From: Verrucomicrobia bacterium UBA1200
GTDB lineage: Bacteria; Verrucomicrobiota; Kiritimatiellia; RFP12; UBA1067
NCBI GenBank assembly: GCA_002309765.1
Contig: DBXY01000067.1
Span: 1-39,259 of the forward strand
DNA: 39,259 bases
Direction of reading: 5' to 3'
This document shows positions 1 to 8,601 of the stretch, one piece after another; position 1 is the stretch's first letter, and each line of letters begins with the position of its first letter. The translations under genes were made by a program, and so were the position numbers. The notes below the pieces were generated by a model, which was not told where the DNA came from, made no database searches, and saw only the letters and a program-made list of their open reading frames with translations.

Positions 1-174
1 GAGAATTTCGGGCTGAAGACAATCGGCCCCGCAGGTTAGGTTTTTTCGAAAAGGACGTGGATTGTAGAGACGCGAAACCGTTTTGACGACTTGGTATTTC
101 GTGACTAGTGATGCCGATTATTTGTTATCGGCCAGGGAAAAGCACAACGACCATCTACTGTAAGGATAAAAGCC

Positions 175-1623
175 ATGACACTTGAAAGTACAATCGCCGG
201 ATCGTGGTATCCGGGAACCGAACGCGATATCCGCGCGCTGATAAAGAAATGGGACACCAACGCATCTGATAATCCGGCAGACCATGAGCCTCCGCATAAT
301 CCCAACGTGTTGCTCCTGCCACATGCCGGTTGGGCGTATTCCGGTGAACTCGCCTGGAAGGCGGCGCGTCTGGTTCGGGAAAAGAAATTCCGCCGCGCGA
401 TTGTGCTCGCTCCAAGCCATCGAGTATGGATTGAAAACCGGCTCGTTGCGCCAGAGGCGCAATTCGTCTCAACTCCGCTCGGGAAAATCGAAATCGACCG
501 GGAATGGATAGACCGTTTCGCACTCACCGCGCCGGTAATGCGGAACGACAAAGTCCATCTAGCAGAACACGCGACACAAATCGAGTTCCCCCTGTTGCAA
601 CTCGCGCTCAAAGAGAATTTTACCCTTGCGCCACTGATTATCGGAAATATGGACAAAGACCAGATGGCGATGTGCGCCAGAGCATTCCAACAACTAATGG
701 ACGATCAGACACTGTTCGTCATCTCATCCGACTTCACTCACTACGGTACCGATTTCTCTTACGCACCATACGGAAAAGGCGGCGAAGAGGTTCGTAAACG
801 CGTTGCGGCAGTCGATGACGAGGCATTCGAATTAATTGCGAAAAATGACGCGGACGGTTTCGCCGCGCTAGTTAAACGCACCGATGCCACAATCTGCGGC
901 CGCGTCGCGATTGAACTCGCGCTCCGTTCATTTCCATCCGGCACATCCCTCAGCCGACTCGCATACGCAACATCAAGCGACGGTTCCCGCGACTTCTCGC
1001 GTTTCGTCTGTTATACCGCCGCCGCCGGATATGCCAACTGGCAGAAACCGCAAACTGCGGTCCTAGACCAAGAGACACGGCATTTACTGCTGCGCGTCGC
1101 GCGCGAATCAATAACCTGCGCCGTGCGTAAAGGACATAACGCATCGTACTCTCTACAGATTACAGGCAATCGCAATCTGCCACCGGCGACACTCACCAAA
1201 ATGGGCGCGTTTGTAACGTTGAATGACCGAAAAACCGGAGCATTACGCGGTTGCATCGGCGAAATTCTGCCAAGGCGCCCACTCATTGACGCCGTTGCCG
1301 AGCGCGCGGTTGATGCCGCGCTTCACGACCCGCGGTTCGCTCCCGTTCAGGAACATGAACTCGACAAACTGCGGGTTGAGGTTTCCGCGCTGACACCGCC
1401 CCGGCCCGTCGCTTCATGGCGCGATATCGTACTCGGACGCGACGGCATGACATTGGAAAAGAATGGGGCATTCGCGGTGTTTCTTCCACAAGTCGCGCCG
1501 GAGCAAGGGTGGGACCTTCCAACCACACTCTCATATCTTTCGCGCAAAGCCGGATTGCCTGCCGACGCCTGGAAAGACGGAGCCAAATTCGAAACGTTCC
1601 AAGCGGAGGTTTTTCATGAGTGA
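175..1623 (+). CDS. Memo-AMMECR1 fusion protein (AmmeMemoRadiSam system proteins B and A)
   Basis: 482 residues made of two domains that are separate genes in many genomes. Residues 1-280 match the Memo family (related to class III extradiol dioxygenases): H50 in LLPHAGW, H82 in APSH, H132, the SSDFTHYG stretch (D186, H189) and C241 lie where the family keeps its metal-site residues. Residues 295-482 match AMMECR1, with the signature LRGCIG at 357-362. The cellular function of the system is not established; a modification reaction with the radical SAM partner is usually assumed. The ATG follows GTAAGGAT. The 3' end overlaps the radical SAM gene by 8 bp (ATGAGTGA), so the two are probably translationally coupled. 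The domain call is firm, the function is not. Confidence 0.92.
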   Translation: MTLESTIAGSWYPGTERDIRALIKKWDTNASDNPADHEPPHNPNVLLLPHAGWAYSGELAWKAARLVREKKFRRAIVLAPSHRVWIENRLVAPEAQFVSTPLGKIEIDREWIDRFALTAPVMRNDKVHLAEHATQIEFPLLQLALKENFTLAPLIIGNMDKDQMAMCARAFQQLMDDQTLFVISSDFTHYGTDFSYAPYGKGGEEVRKRVAAVDDEAFELIAKNDADGFAALVKRTDATICGRVAIELALRSFPSGTSLSRLAYATSSDGSRDFSRFVCYTAAAGYANWQKPQTAVLDQETRHLLLRVARESITCAVRKGHNASYSLQITGNRNLPPATLTKMGAFVTLNDRKTGALRGCIGEILPRRPLIDAVAERAVDAALHDPRFAPVQEHELDKLRVEVSALTPPRPVASWRDIVLGRDGMTLEKNGAFAVFLPQVAPEQGWDLPTTLSYLSRKAGLPADAWKDGAKFETFQAEVFHE

Positions 1624-2461
1624 CGGGAAGTTCACGGTCTGCATATCTTGTCCGCACCATTGCCGCCTTGCCGAAGGCAAAACCGGGTTATGCCGAGCGC
1701 GAATGGCGCGGGACGGAAAAATCGTGTGCGCCAACTACGGCAAGGTTACTTCTCTCGCCCTCGATCCCATCGAGAAAAAGCCCCTCGCATTCTTTCATCC
1801 CGGCACCCGCATTCTTTCGATCGGCAGCTTCGGATGCAACCTGCGCTGTCCTTTTTGCCAAAACGATTCCATCTCCCAGCGCGGCGAATCCGCGGTCCCA
1901 TTTGACACCGCAAACCCCGCGCAACTTGCCGACATCGCGTTACGGCTCAAAACTGAACATAACAACATCGGCATCGCCTACACCTACAACGAACCGCTGG
2001 TTGGCTGGGAATTCGTGCGCGACTGCGCACGCGAAGTCCATGCGCGCGGGATGTTAAACGTCATCGTCTCAAACGGTTGCACGGAGGCGGCGGTTATCGA
2101 TGAAATCGCACCGCTGATCGATGCGGCGAACATCGACCTCAAAGGCGCATCGCAGGAATACTACGACTGGGTCGGCGGGGACTTCGCAGCGGTATGCCGC
2201 ACCATAGAAACTCTGTACCGGCGCGGTTGCCATGTCGAATTGACAACGCTCATTGTGCCTGGACACAACGACCGGGAAGCGGACATCACGGAAATCGCCA
2301 AATTTATAGCCTCCGTCTCGCCGGATATACCGCTCCACGTCACGCGATTCTTCCCCCGCCATCTCATGTCAAACGCGGCACCGACACCGGTTACAAGCGT
2401 TCACTCGCTTGCAGACATCGCCAGACGCTGGCTAAAAAGGGTGGTAGTCGGCAACTGTTAA
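1616..2461 (+). CDS. amrS: AmmeMemoRadiSam system radical SAM enzyme
   Basis: 281 residues. The radical SAM cluster motif CxxxCxxC is present as C74-N-L-R-C78-P-F-C81, so the protein should bind a 4Fe-4S cluster and cleave S-adenosylmethionine. Extra cysteines near the N terminus (C9, C12, C16, C26) and the following GxxG region are typical of this pyruvate formate-lyase-activase-like subgroup. An open frame reaches back to 1463, but ATG 1616 is preferred: GGAGGT lies just upstream, the protein then begins at the family N terminus, and the start overlaps the stop of the Memo-AMMECR1 gene. The substrate is unknown. The 3' end overlaps aat, on the other strand, by 4 bp. Confidence 0.93.
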   Translation: MSDGKFTVCISCPHHCRLAEGKTGLCRARMARDGKIVCANYGKVTSLALDPIEKKPLAFFHPGTRILSIGSFGCNLRCPFCQNDSISQRGESAVPFDTANPAQLADIALRLKTEHNNIGIAYTYNEPLVGWEFVRDCAREVHARGMLNVIVSNGCTEAAVIDEIAPLIDAANIDLKGASQEYYDWVGGDFAAVCRTIETLYRRGCHVELTTLIVPGHNDREADITEIAKFIASVSPDIPLHVTRFFPRHLMSNAAPTPVTSVHSLADIARRWLKRVVVGNC

Positions 2462-3147
2462 CCACCGCGAACCGATGACGACGCCACCCCGCCAAGCGCG
2501 TCCCTGAGCAGTTCCAAATAACGGGACCGGGGAATTTCCTTCGCGCCGAAACGCGCCAAATGGTCGGTGTAAACCTGACAGTCAATCCACGGGGTACCGG
2601 CGGAGAAAAGCATTTGCGCATAAGTTGCAAAAGCGCATTTGCTGGCATCGGGACGAAGAGAGAACATCGACTCGCCAAAGAAACACTTGCCTATGGACAC
2701 CCCGTACAACCCGCCAACCAACGAGTCGCCTTGCCAAGCCTCCACGGAATGGGCAACCCCCAAACGGTGCAATCGGCAATACCCGTCGATGAGACGGGAA
2801 GTGATCCACGTCCCCTCCTGCCCCGGGCGAAATGTTTCGCGGCAACCGCGGATTACCTCGGCAAACGCCCGATCTACGGTAATCTCGTAAGGACGCTTCT
2901 TCAGCACCCGAATCAACGATTTCGGAATATGCAGATCGCCGGACATCAGCACAAAACGCGGGTTGGGAGAAAACCAGGGGATTAGGCCTCTTTCCTCCAC
3001 CGGCCACGGAAAAATCCCGCTGGAATAGGCAAGCAACAGCCGCTCCGGCTCAAACCCGCCGCCCAACGCCAAAAGACCGCCGAACTCATCATCAGCCTGT
3101 TCCGGCGGCGGAAAACTAAAATCATCCTTATACAGACGATAAACCAT
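2458..3147 (-). CDS. aat: Leucyl/phenylalanyl-tRNA--protein transferase
   Basis: 229 residues, normal for the family. Aat transfers Leu or Phe from aminoacyl-tRNA to proteins with N-terminal Arg or Lys, which marks them for ClpS/ClpAP degradation in the cytoplasm. Family blocks seen: GGLLALGGG near the N terminus, then YSSGIFPWP and WFSPNPR, and later a WQGDSLVGGLYG block typical of the GNAT-like fold. The frame extends to GTG 3168, but an AGAGG sits directly against that codon, and the protein aligns with known Aat from ATG 3147. A good promoter lies upstream at 3221-3249. The gene converges on the radical SAM gene. Confidence 0.95.
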   Translation of the reverse strand: MVYRLYKDDFSFPPPEQADDEFGGLLALGGGFEPERLLLAYSSGIFPWPVEERGLIPWFSPNPRFVLMSGDLHIPKSLIRVLKKRPYEITVDRAFAEVIRGCRETFRPGQEGTWITSRLIDGYCRLHRLGVAHSVEAWQGDSLVGGLYGVSIGKCFFGESMFSLRPDASKCAFATYAQMLFSAGTPWIDCQVYTDHLARFGAKEIPRSRYLELLRDALGGVASSSVRGG

Positions 3148-3220
3148 GTCGAATCCAAAATGAAGCACCCTCTTACAAGTGGTGGCGACTATCGAAAGCG
3201 TTTCCTACAAATCCAAAAAC

Positions 3221-3249
3221 AGTATAGCACGTTTCGTTTTGTCAGGCAA
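3221..3249 (-). promoter_or_regulatory. Sigma-70-type promoter for aat
   Basis: Reading the minus strand, TTGCCT (3249-3244) and TATACT (3226-3221) are separated by 17 bp, with TGC just before the -10 (extended -10). The expected start is near 3214, which leaves a leader of about 65 nt before ATG 3147. Confidence 0.65.
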
Positions 3250-3319
3250 ACGCCAAATTTTGAATTGACGGGCGGCGGGTAATACGGGGATTTTTATCGG
3301 TTTGATAATCAGAGAGGGG

Positions 3320-3349
3320 TTGCAAAAATAGTAAGACCAATGGTAAAAT
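3320..3349 (+). promoter_or_regulatory. Probable sigma-70 promoter for the DUF1232-umuC pair
   Basis: TTGCAA (3320-3325) and TAAAAT (3344-3349) are separated by 18 bp in an AT-rich stretch. The expected start is near 3357, about 33 nt before ATG 3390. I see no LexA-type operator there. Confidence 0.5.
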
Positions 3350-3389
3350 TTACAATCGTTGTCTGTTAATCAGGGAAAAGGAGTTAAAG

Positions 3390-3785
3390 ATGGACAAAGA
3401 GCAAATCAACAATGAAGAAGCCGAAGAGCAGGTATGGGAATACGCCGGGAAGGTAAGCGAGGACGATGTTCTGGAAATGACCCAAAAGGCGGAAAAAATG
3501 AAAGGCTTTTTCCGTCATGTCAACGCTTTGAAAAAATACTGGACCGACGCCAATGACGTTTTATCTTTACTGCGCGACCGCGTATCGGGCAAATACAGCG
3601 CAACCCCATGGCGGATTATCGCCGCCCTGACCGGAACGCTGATTTACATCTTCAACCCGTTTGACCTGGTTCCGGACTTTATCCCCGGCTGGGGATATCT
3701 TGACGACGCTGCGGTGTTTGCCGCCGTGCTGCGTTTCGCCGCCAAGGATCTGGAGGCTTACCGCGCTTGGCGCGACGGCAAATGA
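3390..3785 (+). CDS. DUF1232 (YkvA-like) protein
   Basis: 131 residues. The C-terminal half carries the DUF1232 signature: a hydrophobic segment at about 75-90, then NPFDLVPDFIPGWGYLDD (89-106) and a second hydrophobic stretch. The first 60 residues are charged and probably helical. The family is small, probably membrane associated, and of unknown function. The start is well supported by AAGGAG 7 bp upstream of the ATG. The stop is 13 bp before umuC, so the two are likely co-transcribed. That proximity does not by itself imply a role in DNA damage tolerance. Confidence 0.85.
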   Translation: MDKEQINNEEAEEQVWEYAGKVSEDDVLEMTQKAEKMKGFFRHVNALKKYWTDANDVLSLLRDRVSGKYSATPWRIIAALTGTLIYIFNPFDLVPDFIPGWGYLDDAAVFAAVLRFAAKDLEAYRAWRDGK

Positions 3786-3798
3786 CGGGGTACGCGCG

Positions 3799-5046
3799 AT
3801 GGTCGGTCTGGTGGACGGCAACAATTTCTTTGTTTCCTGCGAACGGGTGTTTGACTTCTCTTTAGAGGGCAAGCCCGTGGCGGTGCTGTCCAACAACGAT
3901 GGTTGCGTAATTAGCCGATCAAACGAATTCAAAGCGCTGCAGATCCCTATGGGCACCCCCTATTTCCAACTCCGGGACCGAAAGGGGCTGATCTTCAAAT
4001 CCAGCAATTACGAACTTTACGGCGATCTTTCCCGCCGGGTAATCGCCACGCTCCACCACTTCTCCCCGCAAGTGGAGCAGTACTCGGTCGACGAAGCGTT
4101 CATCCATCTGCCGCACCAAGAGGGCTTGGATTTTTTTGCGGCCGGGCAAAAAATCCGGTCCACCATTTTGAAGTGGGTGGGAATCCCCTGCGGGGTGGGC
4201 TTTGCCGCCACCAAGACACTGGCCAAAATCGCCAACCACATCGGCAAAAAACAGCCGTCGGGAATCTTTGTTATGCCCGACAACCCTTTGCCGGTATTGG
4301 ACCGCATTCCCGTGGGCGAAGTGTGGGGCATTGGCCGCAGATTGGCCCCGAAACTGCTCTCGATGGGCATCGTCACCGCGCGCAATCTTGCGGAACGTAA
4401 TCCTGAAGACTTGCACCGACGCTTCGGGGTTACCGTGGCAAAAACGGTGCAAGAGCTGCGCGGGATCCCGATGCTGGATATGGAAGAGGTCGAACCGCCA
4501 CCCCAAAGCATCACCTGCTCCAAATCGTTCGGCCGCCCGGTAACCGACTTTGACGAGCTGGCAGAATCGGTGGCGCATTTTCTGGCGCAGGCGTCGGTGA
4601 GATTGCGAAGTCACCGCCAGCGCGCCGCCGGGGTGAACGTCTATTTCCAATACTATCCCGAATACGGGGCATCCGCGCAAAACGGCGGATTTTCCGGAAC
4701 CACGGTGGCACTGGAACATCCTTCCAACTCCGGCATCGCGATCATGAAGGCGGTCCGCCCAAAATTGCGCGGCATTTTCATCGAGGGGCGCCGCTACAAG
4801 AAAAGCGGGGTGGTTTTCTTCGGGCTGGAGTCGGACCGCAACCGTCAACTGGATCTGTTCGCCGACCAAGAGTCGGACGAACGAATGGACCGGCTCAATT
4901 CCGCAATGGATATGATCAACCGGCGGTTTGGCAAAGACACGGTGTTCTCCCTCGCGGAGGGGATCGAGCGGGCCTGGTCAATGCGCCGCGACCTGCTGAC
5001 ACCCTGCTACACCACCCGCTGGAACGAGTTGCCGGTGGTAAAATAA
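3799..5046 (+). CDS. umuC: Y-family DNA polymerase, UmuC type (Pol V catalytic subunit)
   Basis: 415 residues, close to E. coli UmuC in length and order of blocks. Catalytic carboxylates: D6 (in VDGNNFF) and D98/E99 (YSVDEAF). Other family blocks are VLSNNDGCVISR, SSNYELY, VWGIGRRL and the C-terminal LTPCYTTRW. A beta-clamp binding pentapeptide, QLDLF, lies at 350-354. The enzyme performs error-prone translesion synthesis and in known cases needs UmuD' and RecA. The frame is open back to 3661, but that part overlaps the DUF1232 gene; ATG 3799 gives the family N terminus. No umuD is adjacent and no LexA box is obvious, so a partner would have to be encoded elsewhere. Confidence 0.95.
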   Translation: MVGLVDGNNFFVSCERVFDFSLEGKPVAVLSNNDGCVISRSNEFKALQIPMGTPYFQLRDRKGLIFKSSNYELYGDLSRRVIATLHHFSPQVEQYSVDEAFIHLPHQEGLDFFAAGQKIRSTILKWVGIPCGVGFAATKTLAKIANHIGKKQPSGIFVMPDNPLPVLDRIPVGEVWGIGRRLAPKLLSMGIVTARNLAERNPEDLHRRFGVTVAKTVQELRGIPMLDMEEVEPPPQSITCSKSFGRPVTDFDELAESVAHFLAQASVRLRSHRQRAAGVNVYFQYYPEYGASAQNGGFSGTTVALEHPSNSGIAIMKAVRPKLRGIFIEGRRYKKSGVVFFGLESDRNRQLDLFADQESDERMDRLNSAMDMINRRFGKDTVFSLAEGIERAWSMRRDLLTPCYTTRWNELPVVK

Positions 5047-5066
5047 CCGCCAGCCGCGCATTTGGC

Positions 5067-5095
5067 TTGCTTTTTCCCGCCGGGTTTGCTAAAAA
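5067..5095 (+). promoter_or_regulatory. Sigma-70-type promoter for alr
   Basis: TTGCTT (5067-5072) and TAAAAA (5090-5095) with a 17-bp spacer. The start is expected near 5102, about 40 nt before the alr ATG. The same TTGCTT -35 recurs at other genes in this window. Confidence 0.55.
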
Positions 5096-5142
5096 ACTAA
5101 TCGTTGTTTCGATGTTAACACCTAAATCGCAGAAGGGAACTT

Positions 5143-6258
5143 ATGGATATTCCTCGCCGGGTTTGGCTGGAGATTGACCTGAACCAGCTGAAAGAGAATT
5201 TTCGGAAGATCGCCGAAGCGGTAGCCCCGCTGAAGGTGATTGCCGTAATGAAGGCCAACGCTTACGGGTTGGGTGAAATGCCGATCGCCACCGCTCTGGC
5301 GGACGCGGGGGTGGACGGTTTCGGCGTGGCGGAACCTTACGAAGCTCTGCCGTTGCTCCAACTTGGCAAACCGGTGCAAATCTTAAGCAGCGTATTACCG
5401 GAAGAAATCCCCGCAATGGTTGAGGCCGGGGTTACGTTGCCGGTGACCGATCTGGACACCGCCCGGCTGATCAGCGAAGCGGCGGTCGACCAAGAGAGAA
5501 CCGCCACCGTCCATATCAAACTCGACACGGGAATGGGCCGGCTGGGTATTCTGGCGGCGGACGCGCCAGCCGTAATCCGCGAGGTAAAGCGTTTACCGGG
5601 GTTGGATTGCGAAGGGATTTTCTCGCACTTCCCCTATGCCTACGAAAGCGGCTCCGAGCTGACCAACCTGCAGATGGACCGGTTTTGCGCGGTGCTGGAC
5701 GATGTGGCTAGGGACGGCATCACCTTTGCCAAACGCCACATGGCCAACAGTGACGCCATCAACAACTTCCCGCGCGCCTGCCGGGCGCCGTTCAACTATG
5801 TCCGCACCGGCATCAACCTCCACGGTTCTTTCGACACCGCTGGGAAACGCACCCTCAAGGTGAAATCCATCCTCACCCTCAAGACGCGCATAACCGCAAT
5901 CAGGAGGTTGCCGGCCGGCACCGGTATCGGCTACGGCCACACCTACCGGCTGCCGCGCGCGATGAACGTTGCCACCATCTCCGCGGGTTATGCCGACGGC
6001 CTGCCGTTGGCGCTTTCCAACCGCGGCTCGGTGTTGATCCATGACACCCCCTGCCCGATTATCGGGCGTCTTTCCATGGACTACACCACCGTGGCGCTGG
6101 ATTGCGTGCCGGACGCCCAAGTCGGCGACGAGGTGATTTGCCTGGGCGGAAGCGGCATCAACGCCATCGCAGTTGAGGACTGGGCGATGTTGAAAAACAC
6201 CCACCCTTACGAAATCATCTGCTCGTTCGGCAACCGGGTCGAACGCCGCTACGTTTAA
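5143..6258 (+). CDS. alr: Alanine racemase
   Basis: 371 residues, full length. This PLP enzyme interconverts L- and D-alanine for peptidoglycan in the cytoplasm. The PLP lysine is K37 in MKANAYG, and the opposite catalytic tyrosine is Y283 in AGYADGLP. GRLSMDYTTVALD near the end is the usual block for the C-terminal barrel. The commonest form of the PLP motif is KANAYGHG; here the His is Leu (KANAYGLG), which is not catalytic. AAGGGA precedes the ATG. The gene has its own promoter and converges on hydF with 7 bp between the two stops. Confidence 0.96.
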   Translation: MDIPRRVWLEIDLNQLKENFRKIAEAVAPLKVIAVMKANAYGLGEMPIATALADAGVDGFGVAEPYEALPLLQLGKPVQILSSVLPEEIPAMVEAGVTLPVTDLDTARLISEAAVDQERTATVHIKLDTGMGRLGILAADAPAVIREVKRLPGLDCEGIFSHFPYAYESGSELTNLQMDRFCAVLDDVARDGITFAKRHMANSDAINNFPRACRAPFNYVRTGINLHGSFDTAGKRTLKVKSILTLKTRITAIRRLPAGTGIGYGHTYRLPRAMNVATISAGYADGLPLALSNRGSVLIHDTPCPIIGRLSMDYTTVALDCVPDAQVGDEVICLGGSGINAIAVEDWAMLKNTHPYEIICSFGNRVERRYV

Positions 6259-6265
6259 TCTGGCG

Positions 6266-7504
6266 TCAAATCTTCACTCGGTCCAAAATCCCCTTAAGGT
6301 AGGCGATTAAAACCCCGTAGTTGACAATCGGGACGCCTGCCTTTTGGGCCTGAGCGATACGCCACATCATTTCCCGGCGGTTTAGCATGCATCCGCCGCA
6401 ATGCACCACCAGCGCGTAACCGGAAAGGTCCTTGCGGTAATCGATGCCCCGCGTATGCTCGAACACCAGCTCCTTTCCGGTGCGCTCACGCAACCAACGG
6501 GGAATTTTTACCGTCCCGATGTCATCCTCTTGCCGGTGGTGGGTGCAACCCTCGGCAATCAAGACGCGGTCGCCGTCCCTCAACCTTTCGACAGCGGCGG
6601 CGCCTTCCATCAGCGCGCGAAGATCGCCTTTGTAACGGGCGAAAAGGATGGAGAAGGAGGTTAACCGCACCGACGCCGGAACAATCGCCGCAACTTGGGC
6701 AAAAGCCTGCGAATCGGTAACCACCAGCGAAACCTGTCCGGCGAAACGTTCCATTACGCCGCGCAGCTCCGGCACTTGGGTGACGAGCGCCACGGCATGG
6801 GAATCCAAAAGGTCCCGCAGCACTTGCTGCTGGGGAAGGATTAAACGCCCCTTGGGCGCGGCGGTATCAATCGGGGTGACCAACACCACCAAATCACCGG
6901 GCCGCAGCATATCGCCCACCAGTCTGGCGCGGGTCTCTTCGGGCGCGAGCTTTATAAGCGCCGCGAACAGAGCGCCGACGCCCTCGCCGGTGGCGGCGGA
7001 AACCGGAAGCACCGCCGCCGGGGCGGCGAGCTTGGCCAAAGCCGCGAATTCAGCATCCGCCGGGACCAAATCATGCTGGTTCAGCGCCACCACAAAGGGG
7101 ATTTTTCGCTCGCGCAACTGCGCCGCCAGTTTTGCGTATTGCTCCAGCACCTCGGCGGAATCCGCCTCCGTGGCGGCAACCACCACCACCGCCAAATCCG
7201 TCCGCTCCAGCACCGCAAACGTCCGTTCCACGCGCAACGCGCCCAATTCGCCCTCGTCATCCAGACCAGGCGTGTCGGTTATCACCACCGGGCCGAGCGG
7301 CAAAAGCTCCATGGTTTTTTGCACCGGGTCGGTGGTGGTGCCCTTCACTTCGGAGACAATCGCCACCGGCTGTCCGGTAATGGCGTTTACCAAACTGGAT
7401 TTCCCCGCGTTCCGGCGGCCGAAAAAGGAGATTCGGATCCGCTCCGCCACCGGTGTTGAAGAGAGGGAAGAATCGATTACAGTATTTCCGGGTTTATCAT
7501 TCAT
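6266..7504 (-). CDS. hydF: [FeFe]-hydrogenase H-cluster maturation GTPase HydF
   Basis: 412 residues. The N-terminal third is a Ras-like GTPase: P-loop GRRNAGKSS (29-37), TTT switch near 56-58 and DTPG (77-80). The C-terminal domain carries the HydF cluster ligands C320-T-H322 and H368-C-G-G-C372, the CxH...HCxxC pattern that separates HydF from Era/EngA GTPases. HydF is the scaffold on which HydE and HydG products build the diiron subcluster before transfer to the hydrogenase, so the organism should carry an [FeFe]-hydrogenase elsewhere. No hydE or hydG is in the window. The gene lies 21 bp downstream of the permease gene on the same strand, so co-transcription is likely. Confidence 0.95.
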   Translation of the reverse strand: MNDKPGNTVIDSSLSSTPVAERIRISFFGRRNAGKSSLVNAITGQPVAIVSEVKGTTTDPVQKTMELLPLGPVVITDTPGLDDEGELGALRVERTFAVLERTDLAVVVVAATEADSAEVLEQYAKLAAQLRERKIPFVVALNQHDLVPADAEFAALAKLAAPAAVLPVSAATGEGVGALFAALIKLAPEETRARLVGDMLRPGDLVVLVTPIDTAAPKGRLILPQQQVLRDLLDSHAVALVTQVPELRGVMERFAGQVSLVVTDSQAFAQVAAIVPASVRLTSFSILFARYKGDLRALMEGAAAVERLRDGDRVLIAEGCTHHRQEDDIGTVKIPRWLRERTGKELVFEHTRGIDYRKDLSGYALVVHCGGCMLNRREMMWRIAQAQKAGVPIVNYGVLIAYLKGILDRVKI

Positions 7505-7525
7505 AACAATTCTGCAACTGCGGGG

Positions 7526-8524
7526 TCATTTTTTCTTAGAACCCATCCCGATGGGCCTAATGAGGTTGTAAACCATCATAACGGCCAGAAACACCGCGGT
7601 CAACTGCTGCAATGCCGAAAGCCGGTGATGGCCGCAACAGGAACCGACCAGACCGGACGGAATCGGATCGGGGATTAAATTGATGGCCACACCGAAAAGT
7701 ATCGCCCCGACGGCAATCACCGCAACGTACGCGATTGTGGCTCTTTTGCCGATCAGCGACGACACCGTGGTGATGGACATGGCGTTCATCGCCGGGCCGA
7801 CCATCAGGAACACGAACGCGGCGCCGGGCGACAGTCCCTTAGCCACCAGCGAAGCGGCAATCGGGATTGAAGCCGTTGAGCAAACGTACATCGGGAATCC
7901 GATCAGCGCCATCGCCGGCATGGCCAGCCAATCCCGTCCCTGGAAAAAGTCCGCAAAGAAATTGTCCGGCACCAGTACGGTAACCAGCGCGGAAATGGCC
8001 AATCCGATGGCCAAAGGTTTTACCACCGAGCCGAGCAACCGACGGTAAGCCTGAAACCAAACCGCGCGAAATCCCTTGGACGCGCCGGGAGCATCCTCGA
8101 CCTCTGCGGCGGTGGCGTCTTCGCCGGCGGTCAGCGCGACAATCCCGCCGCCAGCCAAACCGGTTATTGCGGCGGCGACCGGGCGGGCAACCGCGAAAAC
8201 CGGTCCCAAGAGCGCATAGGTCGCCAGAATGGAGTCCACCCCGGTCTGCGGGGTGGAAATCAGGAAAGCCGCCGTCGGGCCTTTACCGGCGCCGTGCTTG
8301 CGCAGACCGGTCGCCAGCGGCAGCACCCCGCAGGAACAGATCGGCAGCGGCACCCCGACCAACACCGCCCGCACGATTCCCTTCCAGCCGGAACTTCCAC
8401 CCATCACCTTGTTAACCCAAGTCCGGGGAATCCACACCGCGATAATCCCGGCGATGAGAAACCCAACGGTCAACCAAGGCGACATCATCGCGAACACCCG
8501 CCAAAGCGCTCTCAAGATTTCCAT
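7526..8524 (-). CDS. Permease of the SO_0444/YraQ (DUF318) family, probable metal efflux
   Basis: 332 residues with about eight to ten hydrophobic segments. The conserved block VPLPICSCGVLPLATGL (C63, C65) and the following STPQTG block belong to the DUF318 permeases, which include SO_0444 Cu/Zn efflux proteins and ArsP-like organoarsenical exporters. A CCGHH cluster near residue 296 resembles the metal-binding C terminus of SO_0444-type members and favours metal export. The frame is open to TTG 8563, but GCGAGG lies 7 bp before ATG 8524, which starts just before the first membrane helix. Expression is probably controlled by the dyad-containing promoter at 8582-8627. Substrate is uncertain. 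Confidence 0.85.
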   Translation of the reverse strand: MEILRALWRVFAMMSPWLTVGFLIAGIIAVWIPRTWVNKVMGGSSGWKGIVRAVLVGVPLPICSCGVLPLATGLRKHGAGKGPTAAFLISTPQTGVDSILATYALLGPVFAVARPVAAAITGLAGGGIVALTAGEDATAAEVEDAPGASKGFRAVWFQAYRRLLGSVVKPLAIGLAISALVTVLVPDNFFADFFQGRDWLAMPAMALIGFPMYVCSTASIPIAASLVAKGLSPGAAFVFLMVGPAMNAMSITTVSSLIGKRATIAYVAVIAVGAILFGVAINLIPDPIPSGLVGSCCGHHRLSALQQLTAVFLAVMMVYNLIRPIGMGSKKK

Positions 8525-8581
8525 GGTTTGCCTCGCCAATTCTTTTTCAAAAAAACTCCCCAATTGATTTCTGGTATGCTC

Positions 8582-8601
8582 TAATCCACGGACGCGGATT
8601 A
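8582..8601. promoter_or_regulatory. Inverted repeat over the -10 and start site, probable operator
   Basis: TAATCC (8582-8587) and GGATTA (8596-8601) form an inverted repeat, with one more pair at the inner edge. It covers the -10 and the predicted start of the permease promoter, the usual place for a repressor site. No regulator gene is adjacent. Confidence 0.5.

Noticed and set aside
1..174. Promoter for the Memo-AMMECR1 gene (TTGACG at 83-88)
   Set aside because: At the right distance the -10 would be TAGTGA, too poor to call; the stretch holds no other feature I can support.
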